A stretch of 9,646 nucleotides of DNA from the NCBI GenBank assembly GCA_902766915.1, contig CACXFN010000107.1, positions 1 to 9,646 on the forward strand, in the 5' to 3' direction. How positions within the stretch are numbered: the stretch's first letter is position 1; each line of letters opens with the position of its first letter. Below the pieces are notes generated by a model that worked only from the letters and a program-made list of their open reading frames with translations, was not told where the DNA came from and made no database searches. The translations under genes and the position numbers were made by a program. This document shows positions 1 through 6,567 of the stretch, piece after piece. This stretch comes from an uncultured Eubacteriales bacterium. GTDB lineage: Bacteria > Bacillota > Clostridia > Peptostreptococcales > Anaerovoracaceae.

Positions 1-518
1 AATTTCTGACAGACAGGGAAAATATGTTTTAGGGATATAAATGAAACATCTATTGAAGCAAAATCAATTGGCTCCAAAATTATTGCTTCACCATCACTTC
101 CTATATTCTCAAAATATCTAAAATTACATTTTTCAATATTAACTACTCTTTCATCAGTTCTTAATTTATAATCTAATTGTCCATACCCAACATCAATGGC
201 ATAGACTTTACTTGCACCATACTGTAGCATACAATCAGTAAAACCACCGGTAGATGCACCTATATCCATACAGATACGATTTGTTAAGTCAATGTTGAAT
301 TCCTTAATAGCCTTTTCAAGTTTTAGACCCCCACGACTAACATAAGGACAATTGTCACCTTTAATCAATATTTCGGAATCCTCGTCAACTGACATTCCCG
401 GTTTATCAAAAATCTGCCCGTCGACAAAAACTTCCCCCGCCATCACCGCACGTTTTGCCTTTTCCCTGGATGTATAGTATCCTTTTGAAACCAAAAGCAA
501 ATCAATTCGCATTTTCAT
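1..518 (-). CDS. tlyA: TlyA family rRNA 2'-O-methyltransferase, N-terminal part (3' end cut by window edge)
   Basis: TlyA (YqxC) proteins methylate ribose hydroxyls of cytidines in 16S and/or 23S rRNA, and loss confers capreomycin resistance in mycobacteria. About 172 of the usual 270 residues are present; the frame is open to position 1. An S4-type RNA-binding domain covers about 3-60 (RIDLLLVSKGYYTSREKAK, AGEVFVDG). The FtsJ-like methyltransferase domain follows with YVSRGGLKLEKA (59-70), the SAM motif DIGASTGGFTDC (85-96), YAIDVGYGQ and DFASIDVSFISL (152-163). K66 and D157 fit the first two of the four catalytic residues described for TlyA; the others would lie beyond the window. The gene overlaps dxs by 17 nt. 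In related genomes argR and recN commonly follow, some with an NAD kinase gene. Confidence 0.94.
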   Translation of the reverse strand, partial: MKMRIDLLLVSKGYYTSREKAKRAVMAGEVFVDGQIFDKPGMSVDEDSEILIKGDNCPYVSRGGLKLEKAIKEFNIDLTNRICMDIGASTGGFTDCMLQYGASKVYAIDVGYGQLDYKLRTDERVVNIEKCNFRYFENIGSDGEAIILEPIDFASIDVSFISLKHIFPVCQK

Positions 519-2469
519 TAATTCGCTTCTCCATATATTCAATTACCTTTTGGCAAATACCAACAGCATCCATTTTATAAATATTAAACAGATCCTTTGT
601 GTCTCCATGTTCAATAAATTTATCCGGCCAGGCCAAATTGCAGATTCTATTATTGGTATTAAAACCATTATTATTCAATACCGAAGCAAGATACTCACCA
701 AATCCACCTGTTATTACATTGTCTTCAATTGTAAAAATAGGTTTGTTGGATTGCTTATCATAAAGCAAATATGTTTCCGGTTCAGGTTCCATGTTTGAAC
801 CATCTTTAACCATACCTATATAGACAATTCCAGCATCTATTCCTTCTATGCTCAACAAGTCTCTTGCATCTATTGCGTGTCTTAGCATTGTCCCTACCGC
901 ATATAAATCCAAATCTTTTCCATCAAATAATCTGATGTTATATGATTGATCATCCTCAATAGGTTGGTCTAATAATAAATCCATTTCCGCAGCACCTCTG
1001 GGATATCTTATGGCAGTTGGTGCATCAATATAGGCACATTTCTTAATCATTAGCCTTAATTCATTTGCGTCACAAGGTGTAAATATACTAAGTCCCGGCA
1101 TAGGAAGAAGATACGATAAATCAAAGACTCCATGATGTGTTTCTCCATCTGCTCCAACCACACCTGCCCTATCAACAGCAAAGGTAACAGGGAGTTTTTG
1201 AAGACAAACATCCTCCATAATCTCATCATATGCTCTCTGTAAAAAGGATGAATAAATTGCAACAAATGGATGGTATCCGGAAATGGCCTGTCCTGCGGCG
1301 AAAATAACCCCATATGCTTCTGCAATACCAACATCAAAAACTCTTTCTGGAAATTCAGTCAGCATTGGCCCCAGCCCCGTGGCATCACACATGGCGGCTG
1401 TAATCGCTGTAACTCTGTCATTATACTTTGCAACATCAAAAAGTGCTTCTCCAAACACTTCCGAATAAGTTGTTTTTCCACTGGAAAGAGCAGCGCCGGT
1501 TTCCTTGTCAAAGGGACCAATACCATGAAACACATTTGGATCCCTTTCTGCCGGGATATAGCCCTTTCCCTTTTCAGTTATCATATGAAGAAGAACCGGA
1601 CCATCAGCCTTCTTAGCCTGATTTAAACCGGTGATAACATCATTTATATTATTCCCGTCAATAGGTCCGATATATGTTAATCCGAATTCCTCAAACAATA
1701 CGCCCTCCGGCATTAACATATATTTAATATTCTCCTTAGTACTTCCAATAGCTGATTTTAGGCCACTTCCAAGAACCGGTACTTGGTTTAGTTTTCCTTT
1801 TACCTTAACCTTTGCTTGTTGATAGCCTGTGGATGTTCTTAGTTTACCCAAGTGTTCAGAAATGCCTCCTATGTTTTTGGATATAGACATTCCATTATCA
1901 TTTAATAGAATAATAATCTTTGTATTAATATTCCCCGCATTATTAAGTGCTTCAAAGGAAGGTCCTCCCGTCATTGATCCATCACCAATCACAGCAATAA
2001 TATCATAGGTTTCACCGGATAAATCTCTGGCAGTAGCCATACCCAGCGCAGCAGGAATTGACGTGCTGGAGTGTCCGGTATCATATATGTCATGAGGACT
2101 TTCTACACGTTTTGGGAATCCACTCATTCCACCGGTTTTTCTTAAACCGGAAAAAGCATTAAGTCTACCTGTTAGCATTTTATGAACATAGGCTTGATGC
2201 CCTACATCCCATATGATTTTATCCGTTGGACTATTAAACACATAATGTAAACCAAGAGTGATTTCTACAGCACCTAAGTTGGATGCTAAATGTCCTCCTG
2301 TTTTAGAAACATTATCAATAAGGAATTCTCTTATTTCCACTGCCAAATAGTCTAATTCCTTTTTGTTTAGATTCTTTATATCAGATGGAGATTTAATATC
2401 TAGAAGGCTTATCCTTTTTCTAGAATTAGAATTATTAGCTATATTATTTTTAGTCTTATTCTTTTTCAT
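502..2469 (-). CDS. dxs: 1-deoxy-D-xylulose-5-phosphate synthase (divergent around the catalytic glutamate)
   Basis: Dxs joins pyruvate and glyceraldehyde 3-phosphate with thiamine diphosphate (TPP), the first step of the MEP isoprenoid pathway. At 655 residues it is slightly long because of about 19 extra N/K/S/R-rich residues before ISLLDIKSPSD. Visible are H60 in TGGHLASNLG, DVGHQAY (88-94), GHSSTS (132-137), the TPP motif GDG (162-164) to NDN (190-192), YIGPIDG (266-272), DRAGVVGADGETHHG (433-447), RYPRG (488-492) and ITGGFGE. The catalytic glutamate is E384, but the block usually read as IAEQHAV is IAEAYGV, and the place of the usual KPLD block near 551-565 is also changed. The start has no good Shine-Dalgarno, but no other start candidate fits. 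The last 17 nt overlap tlyA. Dxs identity is likely; whether these changes alter activity is unknown. Confidence 0.92.
   Translation of the reverse strand: MKKNKTKNNIANNSNSRKRISLLDIKSPSDIKNLNKKELDYLAVEIREFLIDNVSKTGGHLASNLGAVEITLGLHYVFNSPTDKIIWDVGHQAYVHKMLTGRLNAFSGLRKTGGMSGFPKRVESPHDIYDTGHSSTSIPAALGMATARDLSGETYDIIAVIGDGSMTGGPSFEALNNAGNINTKIIILLNDNGMSISKNIGGISEHLGKLRTSTGYQQAKVKVKGKLNQVPVLGSGLKSAIGSTKENIKYMLMPEGVLFEEFGLTYIGPIDGNNINDVITGLNQAKKADGPVLLHMITEKGKGYIPAERDPNVFHGIGPFDKETGAALSSGKTTYSEVFGEALFDVAKYNDRVTAITAAMCDATGLGPMLTEFPERVFDVGIAEAYGVIFAAGQAISGYHPFVAIYSSFLQRAYDEIMEDVCLQKLPVTFAVDRAGVVGADGETHHGVFDLSYLLPMPGLSIFTPCDANELRLMIKKCAYIDAPTAIRYPRGAAEMDLLLDQPIEDDQSYNIRLFDGKDLDLYAVGTMLRHAIDARDLLSIEGIDAGIVYIGMVKDGSNMEPEPETYLLYDKQSNKPIFTIEDNVITGGFGEYLASVLNNNGFNTNNRICNLAWPDKFIEHGDTKDLFNIYKMDAVGICQKVIEYMEKRINENAN
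527..532 (-). promoter_or_regulatory. Shine-Dalgarno sequence deciding the tlyA start
   Basis: GGAGAA in the end of dxs is 8 nt from the ATG at 518 and 14 nt from the second in-frame ATG at 512. The spacing favours 518, giving MKMRIDLLL. The motif is moderate in strength. Confidence 0.6.
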
Positions 2470-2498
2470 TTTAATAACTGCTTATCCCAACTAATTAA

Positions 2499-3392
2499 TC
2501 AAAGGGTTCTTTTTTCCAAATCTAATACTAATTCTCTAAAAAACTGTGCATTGTCATAATAATGTGAAATTGCATCCACTGCCTGCTCAGTTGTAGTCCT
2601 TAACATATGCTCCGCCTCTTCAATACCATAAATAGATACATAAGTATTCTTTCCCGAGGACATATCCTTACCAATTGTCTTACCTAATTCTTCTTCATTC
2701 CCCCTCACATCCAATATGTCATCAGCAATTTGAAAAGCCAGGCCAAGGTTTTGGGCATATTTATTCATGTCGTAAATCATTTGATCATTTGCATTGGCCA
2801 AGTAAAGTCCTGCCTTTACAGCGGAAACTATTAGCGCTCCGGTTTTATTTAGATGAATGTACTCTAGTGTTTCCTCAGATATTCTGTTATTTTCATTCTC
2901 TATATCCGCAACCTGCCCGGCGATCATTCCTTGGACACCTGAAGCCTTTGCAATTACATGCATAGCTTTGATTCTTGAAACCAGCTTTTCCTTATTGTCA
3001 AAATGCATCATCAAATCCTTTGACATGATTTCAAAGGCGGAGTTTAGAAGACCATCTCCTGCCAATATGGCCATTGCTTCTCCGAACACTTTATGGTTTG
3101 TTGGTTTTCCTCTTCTCAGATCGTCATTATCCATAGCCGGTAGATCATCATGGATGAGCGAATACGTATGTATGTATTCGATGGCTAAAGCATATGGGAG
3201 CACCTTAAGAGAGTCCAATCCTGCAAATTCTGCTGAAGCCAATAATAATACAGGTCTCAGTCTTTTCCCACCAGCCTCCAAGGAATACTCCATGGCGGTT
3301 TTTAGTATTGAACTATTCTCATCAACTCCAGGCAGATTATGAATTAGGTAATCATCAATTATTGATTTGTATTCTTCGTATGATTCTCTCAT
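2499..3392 (-). CDS. ispA: Polyprenyl synthetase, probable farnesyl diphosphate synthase
   Basis: The enzyme condenses DMAPP with two IPP to give farnesyl-PP, the precursor of undecaprenyl lipids for the cell wall. Its 297 residues match the bacterial (type II) short-chain synthases. Motifs are GGKRLRP (41-47), the first aspartate-rich motif DDLPAMDNDDLRRG (82-95) with the two-residue insertion typical of bacterial farnesyl synthases, KTG (183-185), and the second motif QIADDILD (221-228) followed by GKTIGKD. Tyr77, five residues before the first motif, fits a C15 product. The gene begins right at the xseB stop with no gap and no clear Shine-Dalgarno, so it probably relies on reinitiation. 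Dxs, which feeds the same MEP pathway, follows after 29 nt. Product length is inferred; geranylgeranyl synthesis is not excluded. Confidence 0.94.
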   Translation of the reverse strand: MRESYEEYKSIIDDYLIHNLPGVDENSSILKTAMEYSLEAGGKRLRPVLLLASAEFAGLDSLKVLPYALAIEYIHTYSLIHDDLPAMDNDDLRRGKPTNHKVFGEAMAILAGDGLLNSAFEIMSKDLMMHFDNKEKLVSRIKAMHVIAKASGVQGMIAGQVADIENENNRISEETLEYIHLNKTGALIVSAVKAGLYLANANDQMIYDMNKYAQNLGLAFQIADDILDVRGNEEELGKTIGKDMSSGKNTYVSIYGIEEAEHMLRTTTEQAVDAISHYYDNAQFFRELVLDLEKRTL

Positions 3393-3590
3393 TTATTCAT
3401 CATTATCAATATTATAAAAGGATATTTTTTGTTTTGCATTTTCAAGTATCTTAATACATTTTTCGTAGCTCTTTGCACCTTTTTCATAACAATCGATAGC
3501 ATCATCCAAGCTAATATCATTTGATTTGATTTTATCTGCATATTCCTGTAGTTCCTTTAGGGCGCTTTCAAATTCATTTTTTTTGGCCAT
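3393..3590 (-). CDS. xseB: Exodeoxyribonuclease VII small subunit
   Basis: The 65-residue protein has the XseB pattern: an N-terminal helix with FESALKELQEYADKI (7-21), a turn rich in S/L/D (ISLDDAIDCYEKG), and a second helix (SYEKCIKILENAKQKI). Two antiparallel helices are expected; XseB binds along the coiled-coil arms of XseA. The start ATG overlaps the xseA stop by one base, and a GAGGTG Shine-Dalgarno sits 4 nt upstream. The stop TAA directly abuts the ispA ATG. Short length is normal for this family (about 60-85 residues). The position after xseA makes the call firm. Confidence 0.96.
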   Translation of the reverse strand: MAKKNEFESALKELQEYADKIKSNDISLDDAIDCYEKGAKSYEKCIKILENAKQKISFYNIDNDE

Positions 3591-4717
3591 TACACACCTC
3601 TTACTTTTGCATCACCGTCTTGGAAGGAAATAGTATAGTTTTCATCTGGAATAATACCTTTAGATGTCATAATTCTTTTTCCTTCATCATTTGATACTAT
3701 TGCATATCCTCTATTAAGAATAATACGCGGATCGTTTTCTCTAAGTATTAACATGGCGTTTTCAGTTAAATTCTCTCCGGCCTTTATCTTTTCCTTAATT
3801 CTGTTTTTTATTATTTCATAACTTGCCTTAGCCTGAAAGTCTTTATGCATTATTCTGTTTGCCAATTCCCTATTCAGTTCACTAATCCTATAATCAATTA
3901 TGTCTTTCAGTTCATCAACAGATTTAACGGCCATTTGAGCTGCTGCTGTCGGAGTTTCTGCCCTTTGATCTGCAACAAAATCAGCAATGGTAGTATCAAT
4001 TTCATGTCCAACTGCTGAAATAATCGGAATGGAACAATTATATATTGCTCTGGCTAAACCTTCGTCATTAAATACAGATAAATCCTCTGTTGATCCTCCT
4101 CCACGCCCAAGTATGAGTAAATCGATATCATCGTTAAATTCTTTATCTATAAGGTTAAGCATTTTTACCATATCATAGGGAGCATTTGGTCCCTGTACCA
4201 AGACAGGAAATACTGTTATATCCGTTAATGGTGTTCTGGATTTTAGTATTTTTAATATATCCTGTACCGCAGCTCCGGTTGCAGAAGTGACTACACCAAT
4301 GTGCTTAGGAAAAGCAGGTAGAGGTTTTTTATGCTCCTTATCAAATAATCCTTCTTTATGCAACTTCTTTTTAAGCTTTTCAAATTGAAGGGCAAGCTCA
4401 CCTTCTCCTGCCAACTCGATTCCATTTACCCAGAGAGAATATTTACTTTGTGCAGGAAAGCTTTCAATATTACCTGCACATATTATCTCATCTCCAGGGG
4501 ACAGGTTTCTGGCAACATCATCAACTCTATTAGAAAACACCACACAGTCAAGTTTACTCTTTGAATCAGAAATGGATAAATATATATTACCATTACTGTG
4601 ATAATTCAAATACGATACTTCACCCTTAACAACAACCGGTCTTAATAGTGGTTCTGTCTTAAACATCTTTGAGATGAAATCATTAACCTGAGAAACTGTA
4701 AAAGGTGCTAAAGCCAT
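3590..4717 (-). CDS. xseA: Exodeoxyribonuclease VII large subunit
   Basis: XseA is the catalytic subunit of exonuclease VII, which with XseB degrades single-stranded DNA from both ends. The protein has an N-terminal OB-fold domain (about 1-103, with VVVKGEVS and DCVVFSN), then the catalytic domain with GVVTSATGAA (141-150), LILGRGGGSTEDL (201-213), PIISAVGHEIDTTIADFVAD (231-250) and the family block RAETPTAAA (252-260). A helical, probably coiled-coil part (about 262-327) and the C-terminal tail with NRGYAIV (335-341) follow. Total length is 375, against about 450 in E. coli and B. subtilis; the missing length is in the coiled-coil part, while all catalytic motifs are present. It overlaps the TsaD-like gene by 10 nt and shares one base with xseB (TAATG), consistent with coupled synthesis of the two subunits. 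Confidence 0.97.
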   Translation of the reverse strand: MALAPFTVSQVNDFISKMFKTEPLLRPVVVKGEVSYLNYHSNGNIYLSISDSKSKLDCVVFSNRVDDVARNLSPGDEIICAGNIESFPAQSKYSLWVNGIELAGEGELALQFEKLKKKLHKEGLFDKEHKKPLPAFPKHIGVVTSATGAAVQDILKILKSRTPLTDITVFPVLVQGPNAPYDMVKMLNLIDKEFNDDIDLLILGRGGGSTEDLSVFNDEGLARAIYNCSIPIISAVGHEIDTTIADFVADQRAETPTAAAQMAVKSVDELKDIIDYRISELNRELANRIMHKDFQAKASYEIIKNRIKEKIKAGENLTENAMLILRENDPRIILNRGYAIVSNDEGKRIMTSKGIIPDENYTISFQDGDAKVRGV

Positions 4718-5787
4718 GTGGCATCACCTCCCAGAAATGCAATCCCCACAGCATTATCTGAAGCAAGCTCTGGAGATGCGAAATGAATATTCAGCCCCTT
4801 CTTCCTACCCTCTTTTTCCAAGAATGATCTGATAAAGGAACTTGATGACACACCACCCACATATAGGAAATCATTAATGCCTGTTTGCTCATTTAAAAGT
4901 TTTGTTAAGCCTAATATCGATTTAGATATTTCAATCATCAATTTATAGGCTATAGCATCTTTATTATAATAATCATTATTCTCAATGAGTTTAAGCACTG
5001 AGGTTTCTATTCCAGAGAGATTTATATATGCGTCATTAACCTTAATAGAAGGAATGCTATAATCCTCAGATGCTTTGTAAACTAAATCATTATTAAGCCC
5101 CATATCATTATTATGATTTGGATGATTTGAATCAAATATCACGCCTCCACTTGACATTCTAATGGCGCCATTATCTATTTCTTCTCCCGCCGGAAAAGGA
5201 TAACCCATAGCAACACCTATTCTATCAATCAATTGTCCATATGAAATATCTTTGGTTCCCCCTATTATTTCAATGGAATAAGGAGAAACATCCTCCACTT
5301 TGTAATCTTGATTGATTGACACGCATTTTAAAGCCTCGGTGGTTCCTCCCGAGAAATGAAAAGCTATAAATTCATTGCTGTTTTCTAATGCTGTAAATCT
5401 TTTACCGGCTGCAATATGTCCATCCTGGTGAGAATAAAACTTGATGGGAACATTTAACGTAGTTGCTAGAGTTTTTCCAATACTAACTCCAGCATTAAAG
5501 CATGGCATATAGGATCCATCTACATTTCTAGGCCTATCGCTAACAGCTACTACATCAATTGAATATCTTTCTTTATCAGTTAGATCCATTTCAGTAAACA
5601 TGGACCTAATCATATTTGGGAGTCTATTTATATGCTGAAATAATGCCTCTTGTTGTCTTAGACCCTTCTCACCATTTGAAACACGTAAAAAAGCTCTGTC
5701 ATCATAGATAATATTATTATCCCTATCCACAAGAGCTATCGATGTTTTATAGTTGCTGGTGTCTATTCCTAAAGCAAGATTCATCAT
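4708..5787 (-). CDS. TsaD/Kae1-like ASKHA protein (M22 'O-sialoglycoprotein endopeptidase' paralogue), function unknown
   Basis: This 359-residue protein is related to TsaD, which transfers threonylcarbamoyl to A37 of tRNA, but departs from it in key blocks. Shared traits are the first phosphate-type motif LGIDTSNYKTS (6-16), the metal-binding HxxxH at H120 and H124, FSGGTTEA (145-152), GYPFPAGEEID (195-205), GGVSSS (311-316) and SDNAVGIA (343-350) with D344 as probable third metal ligand. The usual TsaD block GETxDDxxGExxDK reads GGTKDISYGQLIDR (176-189), and the region where TsaD has FGGVVPE reads KGLRQQEALFQH. It is therefore more likely a paralogue than the housekeeping TsaD. It sits where folD lies in B. 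subtilis. The first ATG (5787) is 3 nt from AAGGA; the next ATG at 5784 has 6 nt and may be the true start. Activity on tRNA or otherwise is unproven. Confidence 0.85.
   Translation of the reverse strand: MMNLALGIDTSNYKTSIALVDRDNNIIYDDRAFLRVSNGEKGLRQQEALFQHINRLPNMIRSMFTEMDLTDKERYSIDVVAVSDRPRNVDGSYMPCFNAGVSIGKTLATTLNVPIKFYSHQDGHIAAGKRFTALENSNEFIAFHFSGGTTEALKCVSINQDYKVEDVSPYSIEIIGGTKDISYGQLIDRIGVAMGYPFPAGEEIDNGAIRMSSGGVIFDSNHPNHNNDMGLNNDLVYKASEDYSIPSIKVNDAYINLSGIETSVLKLIENNDYYNKDAIAYKLMIEISKSILGLTKLLNEQTGINDFLYVGGVSSSSFIRSFLEKEGRKKGLNIHFASPELASDNAVGIAFLGGDATWL
4723..4732 (-). promoter_or_regulatory. Strong Shine-Dalgarno sequence of xseA
   Basis: GGGAGGTGAT, a 9-of-10 match to the anti-Shine-Dalgarno complement AGGAGGTGAT, ends 5 nt before the xseA ATG (4717) and lies in the last codons of the TsaD-like gene. 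It fixes the xseA start. It is the best ribosome binding site in the window; several others here are weak. Confidence 0.85.
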
Positions 5788-6215
5788 TATTCCTTTATAT
5801 TTCTAGCCAAGGATCCCAGAATACCATTTATATATGATGGTGAGTTTTCATCACAGTATTTTTTTGCAAGTTCTACGGCTTCGTTTATTGAAACTGAAGC
5901 AGGTATATCTTTCAGATAAAGCATTTCTAAAACGGCCAATCGCATAATGGCCAAGTCAACCTTTGGCGTTCGTTTAAGTTTCCATTTTCTACTGTATTGT
6001 TCAATTGTTTGATCTATTTCTTTAATCTTGTTGCAAGCTAAAGAATAAACAGATTCACAATAATCCTGTTGTTTTCCCAATTGTTTTTCAATAGTATCTT
6101 GTCCAAATATAGCCTTTTTTAAATATCTATCCCTTTCATCAATATCAAATTCATCCAAGGCATCCATTTGAAACAAAACAGTCATCATATATTCCCTAGC
6201 TTTTTGTCTTTTCAT
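5787..6215 (-). CDS. nusB: Transcription antitermination factor NusB
   Basis: NusB binds boxA RNA together with NusE (ribosomal protein S10) and supports antitermination and correct processing of rRNA transcripts. The 142-residue length is typical. The N-terminus (KRQKAREYMMTVLFQMD) and the C-terminal half, with TPKVDLAIMRLAVLEML, IPASVSINEAVELAKKY and SYINGILG, are the standard family blocks of the all-helical fold. The ATG has a GAGGA Shine-Dalgarno 9 nt upstream, inside the Asp23-family gene, which it overlaps by 20 nt. The stop codon TAA shares one base with the first ATG of the next gene (TAATG). Position after a yqhY homologue and before the xse genes is the common Firmicute arrangement, except that folD does not follow. 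Confidence 0.97.
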   Translation of the reverse strand: MKRQKAREYMMTVLFQMDALDEFDIDERDRYLKKAIFGQDTIEKQLGKQQDYCESVYSLACNKIKEIDQTIEQYSRKWKLKRTPKVDLAIMRLAVLEMLYLKDIPASVSINEAVELAKKYCDENSPSYINGILGSLARNIKE

Positions 6216-6558
6216 TTTTATTATTCCTCGTATTTACCCCTTCTATATGAATATTAATCTCGTAAGGCTCTTCACTTGTTTCTTTTTTTACTACCTTCTC
6301 TATCTCTTTCTGTAATTCCCATGCCAGCTTTGGAATCTGAGTTCCATATTCAACAATGACGTATATGTCTATTGATTGGCCAATTTCCTTTTTTGCATTA
6401 TCGGTTATTCTTATACCATCTGATACCGTTATATCCTTTTGCAAAATATCCAATGTCTTGGCAGAATTATTATGATCCATCATATATATTCCGGGGAAAC
6501 GACTTACCGAGTATTTAATTATTTCGCAAAGGGTGGTATTTGTTATTGACTTTGACAT
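6196..6558 (-). CDS. Asp23/Gls24 family envelope stress response protein (YqhY-like)
   Basis: This small protein of 120 residues matches the Asp23/Gls24 family in length, in its single alpha/beta domain and in position directly before nusB, as for yqhY in B. subtilis. Visible features are a strand-forming GIRITDN stretch, the hydrophobic IDIYVIVEYGTQIPKLAWELQ and EINIHIEGV near the end, then a charged N/K-rich tail. Family members are linked to envelope stress; B. subtilis YqhY has been tied to control of acetyl-CoA carboxylase and lies next to accBC. No acc genes are present here; a CorC-like gene precedes it with a 9-nt gap. The last 20 nt overlap the start of nusB, so the two are probably translationally coupled. 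The Shine-Dalgarno sequence is weak. Family call is good, molecular role unknown. Confidence 0.82.
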   Translation of the reverse strand: MSKSITNTTLCEIIKYSVSRFPGIYMMDHNNSAKTLDILQKDITVSDGIRITDNAKKEIGQSIDIYVIVEYGTQIPKLAWELQKEIEKVVKKETSEEPYEINIHIEGVNTRNNKNEKTKS

Positions 6559-6567
6559 TTGAATTAC

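Noticed and set aside
1056..1337. 93-codon open frame on the minus strand inside dxs
   Set aside because: It lies in another frame of dxs, whose frame is continuous with family motifs on both sides of and within this stretch. It does not indicate a frameshift.
1506..1511. TTGACA-like -35 box on the minus strand inside dxs
   Set aside because: There is no TATAAT-like sequence at about 17 nt spacing. The similar box near 2996 also lacks a fitting -10.
2470..2498. 29-nt gap between ispA and dxs as a possible promoter or terminator
   Set aside because: It is too short and has no -35/-10 pair or GC-rich stem with a T run; only a weak AT hairpin (GAUAA with UUAUU) can be drawn.
3160..3179. Inverted repeat GAATAC...GTATTC around an alternating GTAT stretch
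   Set aside because: It lies in ispA codons for the conserved EYIHTYS stretch just before the first aspartate-rich motif. There is no T run or operator context, so it is explained by coding.
2857..3342. 161-codon open frame on the plus strand opposite ispA
   Set aside because: It is the antisense shadow of a well supported ispA, with no recognisable motifs. The same holds for plus-strand frames at 1270-1626, 1631-1822, 2675-2965, 3987-4178, 4358-4564, 8446-8640 and 8958-9140.
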